A stretch of 59,744 nucleotides of DNA from Candidatus Woesebacteria bacterium GW2011_GWA1_39_21. GTDB lineage: Bacteria; Patescibacteriota; Microgenomatia; UBA8517. Shown one piece after another: positions 51,437-59,744 of the stretch. The position numbers and the translations under genes are program-made. Position 1 is the stretch's first letter; each line of letters starts with the position of its first letter. The notes beneath the pieces are model-generated. The model searched no databases. It saw only the letters and a list, made by a program, of their open reading frames with translations, and had not been told where the DNA came from. Where the stretch lies: positions 1-59,744 of the forward strand of contig LBWP01000012.1 of the NCBI GenBank assembly GCA_000993685.1, given 5' to 3'.

Positions 51437-53032
51437 TTATACCTTTTTTACAACCGGTAGTTCAAACCAAAAATTACTGCCTTTATCAGGCTCGGAGTTC
51501 AAACCTTGCGTTCCACCAAACTTTTCAATCAAAAGCTTTGTAATGTAAAGCCCCAGTCCCGTACCAAAAGTTTTTCCCGATGTCGATTCGGCCCTATAAA
51601 ATTTCTGGAATAATCTACTTTGTTCCTCTTTTGATATTCCGGGTCCTGTATCGACAACTTCCACCTTCACAAAACCAGGTATTGGATTACTCATTACAAT
51701 GTTAACTTTTCCTTTTTCGGTAAATTTAATGGCATTGCTTACAAAATTACTGATCACTTCCCTAATCCTGTCTGGATCAACTTTAACATTATCTTCCAAG
51801 CCGTTTGGAACCACCAATTTAAAGTCTAACTTTTTTCTCTCGGCTTCAACTCGAAATGAATAATATGTTTCCTGAATTGCGCGGATTAAGCTTGTTTCTT
51901 CCATTTGATAGACAATCCTGCCTTCTTCAATTCTTGAAACGTTAAGCATGTTGTTTACTAAACGTACCAGCCTATCCGTAACCGCCATGGCATCAGCTAA
52001 AAATTGCCGCGCCTTTTCGGGTATGTCTCCGGTATCTCCTTCGATAATCATCGAAACATAACCTTTGATGGCAGTTAATGGCGAACGCAACTCATGCGCA
52101 GCCATACTGACAAACTCATCCTTTTGTTTGTCCAAGTCTTCTAACCTCTTGTTCAAAAGTTGCAGCTGTTCACGTTGTCTAACTTCACGTATCACACTTC
52201 GAATTAACAATATACCAACTACCAACAGTGCAATAAAAACACCACTTCTAAAGAAGATCTCACCAAACGATGAAGACAATACAACTTCTGCAAACGATAA
52301 AATAATCAAAAGTACAGTAACTACTTCTGTTCCGATAATTTTAACGTTTAATAATTCGTGTCTTGAGATTGCATAAAAGGTAAAAAATACAAAAGGAAGC
52401 ATAAAAATACCACTTAGGGGTACAAAGCTGGAATTGTCAAAAACTGTAGTAAACAAAAAATTAAACACCAAGATAAACCCAAACATCATCAAAACCCCCA
52501 ATAATAGAAATACAAATTGCAATCGGGCATTACCTTTAGAACTTATCAATCGCTTTATTAAAATAATTAGACCAGCAATCACAGACGAGACCGCTACTAT
52601 GGCAAAAAGACCCATCCCGGGAGCAGGTATTGGTTGAGGAGTGACTCCCTCCTTTATAATCACTTCTGAGTACATTAATGGAGTCAGTGTAATCACTGAA
52701 ACTACAAACAATACCGGTACGTAAATGAACTTAACCAATTTAGAAAATTTATATTTCTCTTGTGGGAAAATATATGTTAGTAAAAAGAACAGCCCTGCTT
52801 GGTATACCGCAAAAAACATCACAAGTCTTACAGAAAGAGCGCCAAATACAGGGTCGAAAATTTTGTAACTTATATAATTAGCTATTCCCCATAGCGCACT
52901 AACAATAGTAAACAGAAGAAACAATCGGTTGGTTACACTCTTGCGGTTACTAAAATAAATAATGAAACCCAATATAGATATTGCTGCAACAGCAATCCCT
53001 AAAGCTAATAGGTCAAGATTTAAGACAGGCAT
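51437..53032 (-). CDS. histidine kinase with multi-span N-terminal membrane domain
   Basis: 531 aa. About eight or nine transmembrane helices fill residues 5-285, like the 7TM-type sensory regions of bacterial kinases. Then a short coiled coil (QLLNKRLEDLDKQKDEF), the H-box MAAHELRSPLTAIKGY (His about 314), N-box FVSNAIKFTEKG, G1 VVDTGPGIS and G2 GTGLGLYITK. All catalytic boxes are intact. The ligand is probably membrane-borne or small. Faces the two lone receivers downstream. Confidence 0.93.
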   Translation of the reverse strand: MPVLNLDLLALGIAVAAISILGFIIYFSNRKSVTNRLFLLFTIVSALWGIANYISYKIFDPVFGALSVRLVMFFAVYQAGLFFLLTYIFPQEKYKFSKLVKFIYVPVLFVVSVITLTPLMYSEVIIKEGVTPQPIPAPGMGLFAIVAVSSVIAGLIILIKRLISSKGNARLQFVFLLLGVLMMFGFILVFNFLFTTVFDNSSFVPLSGIFMLPFVFFTFYAISRHELLNVKIIGTEVVTVLLIILSFAEVVLSSSFGEIFFRSGVFIALLVVGILLIRSVIREVRQREQLQLLNKRLEDLDKQKDEFVSMAAHELRSPLTAIKGYVSMIIEGDTGDIPEKARQFLADAMAVTDRLVRLVNNMLNVSRIEEGRIVYQMEETSLIRAIQETYYSFRVEAERKKLDFKLVVPNGLEDNVKVDPDRIREVISNFVSNAIKFTEKGKVNIVMSNPIPGFVKVEVVDTGPGISKEEQSRLFQKFYRAESTSGKTFGTGLGLYITKLLIEKFGGTQGLNSEPDKGSNFWFELPVVKKV

Positions 53033-53070
53033 TCTATATTATTTATAACACTTCCGAGATACATCCGCTA

Positions 53071-54603
53071 TTACTTCTCGATCGAGGGTTCACTTTTAAT
53101 CCATTTCTGCTTTCCACCAGATTTAAAAAATTCAGGATATTCATATGGCCACAACAACACCACAGGCTCCTGTCTCTCTCTCAAAGCACGATAATTCGAT
53201 GTGTATTCAGAATTTTCTTGAAGTAAAGATTTGACTACTTCAATTTTTATTTTTTTAGCCAGACTGTCAGTTTTAGTGATACCTTTTTTTAATTCTACAT
53301 TAATTTCTAGAAACTGATTTTGATTCTTATTATACTTGATCATTAACGTAAATTTTGACGTTATATACTCTTCAAAATGGCTTTGTTGTAAAGCGTGTCT
53401 TATAGTATCTGGGAAAATATTCGCGCCGTAGAGTTTGACGACAAAATCTTTCCTCTCGTAAAGATAGACAAACGGCAATTTCCATACTTGTATATTCATC
53501 TCAGTTAATCTCTTATCAAGATAAATACCCTCTTCGTTAAATTTACGAGTCAATTCAACATATCCAATAATGCCCCCATAGTCTTTAAGGTTATATCTTA
53601 CAAAAGGTATACCACTCCAACCGGTACAAAATAACACATTGTTATTTTCTTCGAAATAGAATAATTCTGGAAAATATTGTGTTAGAGTTGGTAGTCTGTT
53701 AGTCTCCGGGAAAATCCTGGGTGTAATTTTTGGATGCTCATTTAGAAGTACTCTAACTAAAATAGTTAATGGCGTTTCATGGGCCATTGTTCCCATGTCT
53801 GCAGTACCATAATGATTTAGTGATCGCTTAAAATAATCTTTTATCTTTGCTCTTTCGTAAATATAATTCCTAAACTCTTCAGTGAAACCTTCAGCTGAAA
53901 AAATAAATCCCAGATTATATTTTTTCCAGTCAACCCCTAAACTTGCCCCCTCATCTATCACATCTTTTACTAACGGAGGGTAACCCCCGATGATTACCTG
54001 ATCAAATCTGTTCCCTAATGATATTACAGCTTTTAAGATTTCCTCTTTAAATATTCCGGGCGTATAAATTGTAAGTGGGTATTTTCCCCTTTCTGCAACA
54101 ATCCTTATTGCCTCGTAAGTAAAAAGTCCACCAATCCACGCACCCATAGCAAAGCAATCCAAATATAAAGTCGTCTTTTTATGAATATCGAAATTATTCC
54201 TTAGATATAGCTCTGCCAATAATGCATATTGACCATCTTGTTCTTTTTCTCTCGGAAAATAAAAAGGTTCTCCAGTAGAACCTGAGTTAGTAGAAATCGT
54301 CCAACGTCTTTCGACAAAGTTTCCATCCCAACACAGTTCTTGGATTGAATACTTCCGTAAATAATTGTCTTTATCAAGCGGAGGGATTTTTTTGAAGTCT
54401 TCAATTTTTTTAATTGTGTCCGGACTAATATTATTTTTTTTCAAAAAGTCCTTGTATGCCGGAACTCTTTGCGACATCAATTTGAAGAGTTTCAAAGCAC
54501 GATTTTCCCCTCTTCGTACCCAGTATTCTTCAGGTTTCGTTTTCAGCTTACTTTCAAGACTTAAAACATTTTTGAATCCGTAGGGTATTTTTTGGATTTG
54601 CAT
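53071..54603 (-). CDS. PaaK/CapK-like adenylate-forming enzyme
   Basis: 510 aa. The phosphate-binding loop TNSGSTGEPFYFPR and later ISAEGFTEE-type and HYGTADMG segments match the phenylacetate-CoA-ligase (PaaK)/CapK branch of adenylate-forming enzymes, which activate a carboxylate as acyl-AMP and pass it to a thiol or other acceptor. No carrier protein or CoA-specific residue can be pointed to. Last gene of a three-gene operon, one base after the dehydrogenase. Confidence 0.78.
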   Translation of the reverse strand: MQIQKIPYGFKNVLSLESKLKTKPEEYWVRRGENRALKLFKLMSQRVPAYKDFLKKNNISPDTIKKIEDFKKIPPLDKDNYLRKYSIQELCWDGNFVERRWTISTNSGSTGEPFYFPREKEQDGQYALLAELYLRNNFDIHKKTTLYLDCFAMGAWIGGLFTYEAIRIVAERGKYPLTIYTPGIFKEEILKAVISLGNRFDQVIIGGYPPLVKDVIDEGASLGVDWKKYNLGFIFSAEGFTEEFRNYIYERAKIKDYFKRSLNHYGTADMGTMAHETPLTILVRVLLNEHPKITPRIFPETNRLPTLTQYFPELFYFEENNNVLFCTGWSGIPFVRYNLKDYGGIIGYVELTRKFNEEGIYLDKRLTEMNIQVWKLPFVYLYERKDFVVKLYGANIFPDTIRHALQQSHFEEYITSKFTLMIKYNKNQNQFLEINVELKKGITKTDSLAKKIKIEVVKSLLQENSEYTSNYRALRERQEPVVLLWPYEYPEFFKSGGKQKWIKSEPSIEK

Positions 54604-54604
54604 C

Positions 54605-55651
54605 TTATTTCAATCTCATTATTCTTTCGCCTGCAAGCTCATTTGATATCGCCAAAGTGGACAATTTTCTCCTTCTGCTGAGTTCTAAAATTTTTTTCAG
54701 CATCAATTTTGTTCCTGCAACCTTCTTTCTAACATATTGTGTATTCAACCCATGGTTTTCATACTCTGCATAAACACTTATCAAACCTCCGGAATTAACA
54801 ACATAATCTGGTGCATATAAGATGGACCTCTTGTACAAAACATCTGCAACACCGTCACTTTCTAATTGATTATTAGCACCACCCGCTATAACAGAACAAT
54901 TTAACAGCTTAATCGTTTTGAAATTTAAGCAATTGCTCAATGCACAAGGACAAAAAGCGTCAACTTTCTGATTAAAAATCTTACCCGAATCAACGACTTT
55001 CACATTTGGATATTTCATCATAATCCTTTTTAGAGTTAATTTATCGACATCGGATACATAAATGTTATGCGAATGGTTATATATTAACCTCAAAAGTTCG
55101 CCTCCAATTTTTCCAACACCTTGAATCGCAAAGCTTTTTCCTTCCAGACTTTCTTTCCCATAAACTTCTTTTAAACACGCTTGGATCGAGTAAAACAAAC
55201 CCAAACCAGTATACTTTACTGGGTCGACATTCACTCCAACAAAGTATCTACTAAAGCGTCGCATCATAATTACATCGTCTCTACTAATTCCAACGTCTGC
55301 ACCTGTTATAAAATGTCCACCTAATAGATTCACTTTTTTTGAGTATGCTTTCAAGAATTCTCTTCTGTTTTTTATTTTTCCTTCTGCTACTATCACCGCT
55401 TTTGCTCCACCACACTTTAAACCCGCCAATGCCGCTTTTCGCGACATTGTTTTTGAAAGTCTCAAAGAATCAACCAATGCCTCGTTATAAGACCTGTAAT
55501 TCCAAATCCTCGTAGCTCCAAATGCTGGAATATCATTATTTCCCCGATGTATAGAGATGAATCCATTTAAATCCGTTTCGCTATCGTGGAAAAAGGTTAC
55601 CAGTCTGTGGTCGTCAAAATCCTCCAGTTGTTTTACCAAATCCAGATCCAT
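54605..55651 (-). CDS. Glu/Leu/Phe/Val dehydrogenase-family protein
   Basis: 348 aa, leucine-dehydrogenase-like length. Amino-acid dehydrogenase core: ATRIWNYRSYNEALVDSLRLSKTMSRKAALAGLKCGGAKAVI with the catalytic Lys after CGGA, then ITGADVGISRDDV with the catalytic Asp, and the NAD-binding fold FAIQGVGKIGGELL. Converts an amino acid to its 2-oxo acid or the reverse. Tightly packed (2-bp and 1-bp gaps) between the ThiF-like and PaaK-like genes, so likely a biosynthetic step and not catabolism. Confidence 0.88.
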   Translation of the reverse strand: MDLDLVKQLEDFDDHRLVTFFHDSETDLNGFISIHRGNNDIPAFGATRIWNYRSYNEALVDSLRLSKTMSRKAALAGLKCGGAKAVIVAEGKIKNRREFLKAYSKKVNLLGGHFITGADVGISRDDVIMMRRFSRYFVGVNVDPVKYTGLGLFYSIQACLKEVYGKESLEGKSFAIQGVGKIGGELLRLIYNHSHNIYVSDVDKLTLKRIMMKYPNVKVVDSGKIFNQKVDAFCPCALSNCLNFKTIKLLNCSVIAGGANNQLESDGVADVLYKRSILYAPDYVVNSGGLISVYAEYENHGLNTQYVRKKVAGTKLMLKKILELSRRRKLSTLAISNELAGERIMRLK

Positions 55652-55653
55652 AA

Positions 55654-56721
55654 TTAATCTAACCTCGATATCGGATAAAGATATTCTTTAATAAACCTTT
55701 CCCGACTTTCTCCCCGCACAATCCTTTTTATTGCAACCGTTACTGCAATACCCCCCAAAAGAGCAGCGCTTCCCAATTGCGGCCACGAAACTAGTTTTTT
55801 TGCTATCACTTTGTTGGCGGAAAGCAACATTCTAGAATCAACTTTATCAGGACCTCCAACTATCTGGTTTATAACAATATCTGCAAAGTCTTTTCTCGGA
55901 TCATATTGTCTCAATCTCTTTCTCCAATAATCGACGTCTTTCTCAAAAAATTTTTTATACCCTAAATCGTACCGTTCAATGTGCAAAACTGCCCAATCAC
56001 CATTGTCAGTCACCATTAAGACAGGGGTTTTATACTTTATTGCCAACTTCCTAATCTCAATTTTTAATAACATGTTATCAATTTCTTCGACAATACAATC
56101 AATTTTTTTTGATTTTAGAAGATTTTCAAGCTGGGGACTGGAAATGCCCTTGGTTAAGGCGGACACTTTTGCATAAGGATTATCTTCGTAAATTCTTCTT
56201 GCAGCAATAACACATTTATTTAAACCAACCTGATAAACACCAGCCCAAATTCTATTTAGGTTCGTTGTATCCAATTCGTCAAAATCTGCAATTGTAATAT
56301 TTTTAGAAATTCCAGACTGTGTTAAAACAAAAGCAATGTTACTGCCAACACTCATTCCAAACACCGCAACTTTATAATCTCGAAGCCGCTTCTGTTCTTC
56401 GGCAGTAATAAGATCCTGATTGCGATTTGTCTTAAGTCTAAAGTAATCTGCTTCTTTAACACACTTCACTAGTGAATAATTCCAGGGATAATAAACGTAT
56501 AAAAAATCATCTTTTTTCTTGTTCCTGTATTTATTAAATTCAGGGGATTTGCAAACTTCCGTTTTATCTTGACCGATGAATTGAAGGTTATCGATAAAAA
56601 AAAGTTCCTTGATTTGCCTTTCAAAAGCATCGTTGACATATATGTCTTGATGCTTATTAATAATTTTTTTTACAGTTGAAGGATCCTCAAATACAATTGG
56701 TTTAATATCAATTTTCGTCAT
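55654..56721 (-). CDS. E1/ThiF-like adenylyltransferase
   Basis: 355 aa. An N-terminal part of about 110 residues (FLYVYYPWNYSLVKCVKEAD) is followed by the ThiF fold: nucleotide loop VAVFGMSVGSNIAF, DFDELDTTNLNR with the Asp and Arg that bind ATP-Mg, and VEEIDNMLLKIEIR. The zinc CxxC pairs and a clear catalytic cysteine of MoeB/Ub-E1 are absent. The N-terminal YPW segment recalls the ThiF relatives exemplified by mycobacterial MoeY (Rv1355c). It should adenylate a carboxyl end. Good ribosome site (TAGGAGA). First gene of the operon. Confidence 0.82.
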   Translation of the reverse strand: MTKIDIKPIVFEDPSTVKKIINKHQDIYVNDAFERQIKELFFIDNLQFIGQDKTEVCKSPEFNKYRNKKKDDFLYVYYPWNYSLVKCVKEADYFRLKTNRNQDLITAEEQKRLRDYKVAVFGMSVGSNIAFVLTQSGISKNITIADFDELDTTNLNRIWAGVYQVGLNKCVIAARRIYEDNPYAKVSALTKGISSPQLENLLKSKKIDCIVEEIDNMLLKIEIRKLAIKYKTPVLMVTDNGDWAVLHIERYDLGYKKFFEKDVDYWRKRLRQYDPRKDFADIVINQIVGGPDKVDSRMLLSANKVIAKKLVSWPQLGSAALLGGIAVTVAIKRIVRGESRERFIKEYLYPISRLD

Positions 56722-56748
56722 AATTTATCTCCTACAATTTTTCCGGTA

Positions 56749-56775
56749 ACAAAAACCGCCTTGGTAGGCGGTTAA
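56749..56775 (-). terminator. terminator hairpin just upstream of the ThiF-like gene
   Basis: AACCGCC/GGCGGTT with loop TACCAA and a following T-run (minus strand), about 28 bp before the ATG. Preceded by a second small hairpin AATGACT/AGTCATT (56781-56797). Its place between a small ORF and the operon suggests attenuation. Confidence 0.65.
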
Positions 56776-56789
56776 ATAATAAATGACTG

Positions 56790-56837
56790 TTAGTCATTAA
56801 CTAAACTAAAAAGAATCTCCTGCAAATAGAATTTCAT
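56790..56837 (-). CDS. possible 15-aa leader or precursor peptide
   Basis: MKFYLQEILFSLVND and TAA, whose stop lies in the small hairpin just before the terminator. A TTG further upstream in frame would give 29 residues (IYYAYNFRIEDKI added). It may be a translated leader controlling attenuation or a peptide substrate of the ThiF-like enzyme. Ribosome site weak. Confidence 0.35.
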   Translation of the reverse strand: MKFYLQEILFSLVND

Positions 56838-56893
56838 AATCTTATCTTCAATTCTAAAGTTATAGGCGTAATAAATCAACGATTTAAAAATAA

Positions 56894-57389
56894 CTACGGG
56901 GTATAGCGGAAGGATTGAGCTATTAGGTCAAGATCAGAATATAAATCAACATCTTTTGTCGATAAAGAATACACAATTCCTCTAACATAGATATAATAAA
57001 ATTTATCCTTCTCTATCATTCCAGTAATTGCAGGGTAAGAAGCAACAATCAAATCTTTTTTGTTTGTTAATGTGAATTTATTTTTCACTTCTAAGTCATT
57101 CAGATAATCTGTTAAATCACTGTAATTAGTACCGTTAATATTAATATATATTACCTGATGACGAGGAAATAATAACACTTCCCATTTTTTCTATGACATC
57201 ATAATTATCTGGTACTAGTATAGTAAAATCCATAGAACTTGAAGATATGAAAGTTTTCATATCATTATTTACAGGTGTCAGGGTAGGAATTATTTTCAAT
57301 GCAATGTGCGTGTTCGATCTCTTTAAAATAAGACCTAGCAAGATAATTAGTACAATCAAAACCGACGCAAGAAAGATTACTTTTTTCAT
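56894..57389 (-). pseudogene. small membrane-anchored protein gene with one frameshift
   Basis: The first frame (57141-57389) begins MKKVIFLASVLIVLIILLGL, a signal anchor, and runs to SSSSGNIY then stops. The second frame (from 57178 down to 56894) continues YININGTNYSDLTDYLND to AQSFRYTP. Adding one AT to the ATATATAT run at about 57141-57150 joins them into about 165 aa. The extracellular part is a small alpha/beta domain (FTILVPDNYDVIEKMGSV) reminiscent of PsbP-like proteins, not assigned. Confidence 0.65.
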
Positions 57390-57391
57390 AT

Positions 57392-57690
57392 TTAATATCC
57401 GTATACTAAGTTACCATTATCTGTATTAATAAATAATAGCACCAATCCGTCCAACATTTCTTTAGGATCTCTTATTCCTGTCTCTTTTCTCTTTTGTAAA
57501 TACCGAAGTTTTGTTTGAATCAGTTCTGTAGTTAAACCAGATAATATCGTTATCTTTTACTGCCCAGATTTGATTTATCGAAAAATAGCTTTTATCTCTT
57601 TTCAAAACGTAAAGAGTGGTAAACAAGTTCTTGTCAAAGTTTTGAGTTTCACAATATTTTAAATTGATGAGGATTCGGGAGTGGATAATT
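57392..57690 (-). pseudogene. decayed gene remnant
   Basis: One frame gives ILINLKYCETQNFDKNLF and KRDKSYFSINQIWAVKDND; a shifted frame continues ITILSGLTTELIQTKLRYL to NLVYGY and a TAA two bases before the next ATG (57389). No start codon is left. The two pieces read as one protein of about 100 residues with a frameshift. Probably a former operon partner of the gene at 56894. Confidence 0.4.
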
Positions 57691-57693
57691 TAT

Positions 57694-57750
57694 GGGGTAT
57701 AACGGAAGGATTGGGCAATCTGGTCAATAACTTGACCAACCACTCAAAAT
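57694..57750 (-). pseudogene. C-terminal stub duplicated from the gene at 56894
   Basis: Reads VIDQIAQSFRYTP and TAA, nearly the same as LIAQSFRYTP at the end of the frameshifted gene, then a stop upstream. A leftover of a tandem paralogue. Confidence 0.55.
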
Positions 57751-57761
57751 ACAAGTACACT
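57732..57761 (+). promoter_or_regulatory. promoter with very short leader
   Basis: TTGACC, 18-bp spacer, TACACT, then seven bases to the ATG at 57769. Confidence 0.55.
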
Positions 57762-57768
57762 AAACTAG

Positions 57769-58257
57769 ATGAAGAGAATTGGTGGTAATGTAATCCCTTT
57801 AGTTATAATTATAATTTTGTTATTGGTTTTAGGATTGTATATCGCTTATAAAAGTTTTTTGTCAAAAAACAACCAATCAACTTATAACTCTACACATAAT
57901 CCACAAGCGTCCCTTGCACCAATCGATTCTGATTTTCCATCCCTTTATTCAAAAGTTGAGTGGTCAGAACCTATCACAGAGGAATATTTATATTCCGATT
58001 CTATGAATAACACTTTCTCCCTCAATTCAACCGTAACTAAAACTAAAAATTTGATAAATGGAACCACGATGACTAATACCATTACTTATTATCGTAATGA
58101 GCTTAAGCGATTAAGTTGGAAAGAACAGGGTTCTGCCGGTGGTCCAAATGGGGAAAATTATGTTTTTGAAAAGAATGGTGAATACTTCGCAATTGATTTT
58201 TTTGTTAAATCAGACTCTCCTTTGATGTATCAGGCAATTGTTTCACACAGTCTCTAA
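57769..58257 (+). CDS. membrane-anchored hypothetical protein
   Basis: 162 aa. N-terminal helix 7-28 (NVIPLVIIIILLLVLGLYIA), a polar linker, then an extracellular domain of about 110 residues (EWSEPITEEYLYSDS, TYYRNELKRLSWKEQGS, NYVFEKNGEYFAIDFF). The pattern of a C-terminal beta-alpha domain with an RNELKRLSW helix is seen in many CPR surface proteins, without a known function. Convergent with the C39-like gene, one base apart. Confidence 0.7.
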   Translation: MKRIGGNVIPLVIIIILLLVLGLYIAYKSFLSKNNQSTYNSTHNPQASLAPIDSDFPSLYSKVEWSEPITEEYLYSDSMNNTFSLNSTVTKTKNLINGTTMTNTITYYRNELKRLSWKEQGSAGGPNGENYVFEKNGEYFAIDFFVKSDSPLMYQAIVSHSL

Positions 58258-58258
58258 T

Positions 58259-59744
58259 TTATTTCACCTCAACAAAATCGGCCCCTTCTAAATAGATGTT
58301 TTTATTACTAAAATCTTTCAAGATACCAATTTGATTTTCTCCATCAATGATGCTTATATCTGTTTTATTAATTCTAAAGAAACAAACAAGGTCACCATAA
58401 CCATCCTTATTCACATCCTGATGGTTATCAATACATTTATCAAACGATTTTTCGTCGCCTGTTTTACCAAATGTAAGAGTATCTTTAATTATATCATTGG
58501 GCGCGTCGAAGATTTTCGAAGATAAAATCGCAATCTCAATTAATCCGTTGCTTTTTGAAACGATCTTGTTATGATCAGTATGGCGTTTCACATTAATATC
58601 AATCTTTTGTGTCAGTATATTTCCTCCTGGAGTTGGTCTATATCGGAAAGTGTACATGTTGTTTTCATTTGATTTATTTGAACCCTCATATAATTCAAAT
58701 AAAGTTGATGCGTCGACATCTGTACCATATACTGCAAAACTATATTCTTCCCCAACAGGTAGCACAATTTCAACCTTATAAATTTCATCAGGTGGTGTTG
58801 TAATGAAAGCAGAATTTATACCTGTTCCGTTTGGAGGAAGCGGATCATCTAATCCTGGATTAGAATACGCATCTTCAAAAAAATAAGTAGAATTGGGAAT
58901 TTCTTTCAGTGTGTTTCCCGTAGCTTTATCAAAACCTGTTCTTCTTCCACTTGAATCAGTAACTAATATCTGTGAAGGCAACTTTGCAGTTACCTCAAAA
59001 CTACTAAAATCACTGGAGGTCTTATGGAAACGACGCATGGCTAAAGCATTGTTTTGATAAGCTGGATCATTAAGAGCTAATCTTGGGTATGCTGGGTCGT
59101 TGATTAAAAAAGAATTGTCATCGATACCCTTCGCTACTACCCAGTGTTGTGTCCCTGGAACCTTAAGAGATACTGGCCGATTGTTATATATCTCGTCGGA
59201 GACTTGATTATAATCATAGTAATTATCATAGCCTTGAAAAATTATTTTTTGAGTACCATATTTACTATAGGAATCAGCCGAGTAATTACCAACTGATGCC
59301 CACCATAAATTTCCGAAGCGATACCCAAGGCTTACACAGCCTTCAGTGTTACATTTTGTATTTTTCTTAAAATAATTATTAACTGTAGAGGGGTTCGTTG
59401 GATTTCCGTCCAGATCTTTGTCTATACCAAAATACTTTAATATCATCGAAACAGAACTTAACGCGCATCCGCAATCACCAATTGTTTGTCCACACCACAA
59501 GCTTTGACTGTTTCCACTGTCATATTCATGACCGCTCCAATTTAAATCAGTTTGCTTAAACATTGGAACATTTAGGATTATCGGGGTGGGAGTTGGAGTT
59601 GTAGAAATAGTTGGAGTAGGGTTTATTGTAGGAGTCAATGTGGCGGTTGGAATTGGAGTAGGAGTTGGAGTTGGTGGAGGTGTATAAGAATAGCAATTAC
59701 AATTTGTCCATGTAGATAGTTCTCCCCCGCAAACTACTCCCGTA
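58259..59744 (-). CDS. C39-like peptidase, secreted, 5' end beyond the window
   Basis: At least 495 aa; the frame is open to the right edge. The visible part starts TGVVCGGELSTWTNCNCY, then a Thr/Pro repeat linker, then a papain-like C39_2 domain: MFKQTDLNWSG, catalytic Cys in IGDCGCALSSVSMILKYFG, His in PGTQHWVVAKG and Asp in FLINDPAYP. The C-terminal 240 residues are beta-rich and end in a dockerin- or EF-like calcium loop (DVNKDGYGDLVCFF). Probably a cell-surface peptidase acting on peptides or wall material. Confidence 0.85.
   Translation of the reverse strand, partial: TGVVCGGELSTWTNCNCYSYTPPPTPTPTPIPTATLTPTINPTPTISTTPTPTPIILNVPMFKQTDLNWSGHEYDSGNSQSLWCGQTIGDCGCALSSVSMILKYFGIDKDLDGNPTNPSTVNNYFKKNTKCNTEGCVSLGYRFGNLWWASVGNYSADSYSKYGTQKIIFQGYDNYYDYNQVSDEIYNNRPVSLKVPGTQHWVVAKGIDDNSFLINDPAYPRLALNDPAYQNNALAMRRFHKTSSDFSSFEVTAKLPSQILVTDSSGRRTGFDKATGNTLKEIPNSTYFFEDAYSNPGLDDPLPPNGTGINSAFITTPPDEIYKVEIVLPVGEEYSFAVYGTDVDASTLFELYEGSNKSNENNMYTFRYRPTPGGNILTQKIDINVKRHTDHNKIVSKSNGLIEIAILSSKIFDAPNDIIKDTLTFGKTGDEKSFDKCIDNHQDVNKDGYGDLVCFFRINKTDISIIDGENQIGILKDFSNKNIYLEGADFVEVK

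Noticed and set aside
1-59744. Alternative genetic code (TGA as glycine, as in Gracilibacteria/SR1)
   Set aside because: Conserved genes end at TGA at the expected family length (for example the ABC ATPase and argH) and contain no internal TGA.
59638-59744. TTG at 59638 as start of the C39-like gene
   Set aside because: The frame stays open through a Thr/Pro linker and a cysteine-containing segment to the window edge, so the real start lies outside.

Overview
The window looks like a chromosomal segment of a Candidate Phyla Radiation bacterium (Patescibacteria), most likely of the Microgenomates type. The evidence is an AT-rich base composition, compact genes, many small membrane-anchored proteins with Thr/Pro-rich linkers, DUF5679, DUF4446 and DUF3048 proteins, a shortened Rel, an archaeal-type AspRS, and no long biosynthetic operons. 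TGA is used as a stop, so code 11 fits. The taxonomic call is inference from gene content.

Layout. 1-200: an IS200/IS605-like palindromic element. 272-3975: a MacA/MacB-type export operon with a DUF5666-like protein. 4129-10391: TraX-like protein, a PD-(D/E)XK nuclease, a lamin-tail protein, a hydrolase, MsrB/MsrA and a lytic transglycosylase. 10456-10651: a second full palindromic element. 10870-17472: a two-component system, a chagasin-like inhibitor and gltX flanked by 8-bp tandem repeats. 17470-21201: two end fragments of the same element bracket a 3.6-kb cargo (frameshifted unknown gene, polysaccharide deacetylase-like, HAD-like, P-loop kinase). 21203-36027: housekeeping genes (dacA, aspS, rel, recJ, cca, secF/secD, nth, dtd). 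36073-43473: an apparent island at the 3' end of comM. Pieces of the comM 3' end occur at 36073, 38600 and in the frameshifted comM itself; between them lie nucleotidyltransferase, galE and Nudix genes and then a T-box-controlled argH-argG pair followed by a second attenuator-like leader and a truncated ORF. 43708-53032: Crp/Fnr regulator, superoxide dismutase, secreted proteins, glucan phosphorylase and a signalling cluster (two lone receivers and a multi-membrane-span histidine kinase). 53071-56721: a tight three-gene operon (E1/ThiF-like, leucine-dehydrogenase-like, PaaK-like adenylating enzyme) preceded by a small ORF and a terminator hairpin. 56790-58257: decayed or frameshifted small membrane-protein genes. 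58259 to the right edge: a C39-like peptidase running off the window.

How it fits together. The arginine pair would turn citrulline and aspartate into arginine, under a T-box leader of the kind usual in Firmicutes, so it looks imported. The ThiF/dehydrogenase/ligase operon is the best candidate for an undescribed small-molecule or peptide-modifying pathway. Two genome-wide habits stand out: at least nine genes have a -10 box exactly six bases before the start codon (leaderless transcripts), and three broken genes are each broken at a dinucleotide repeat.
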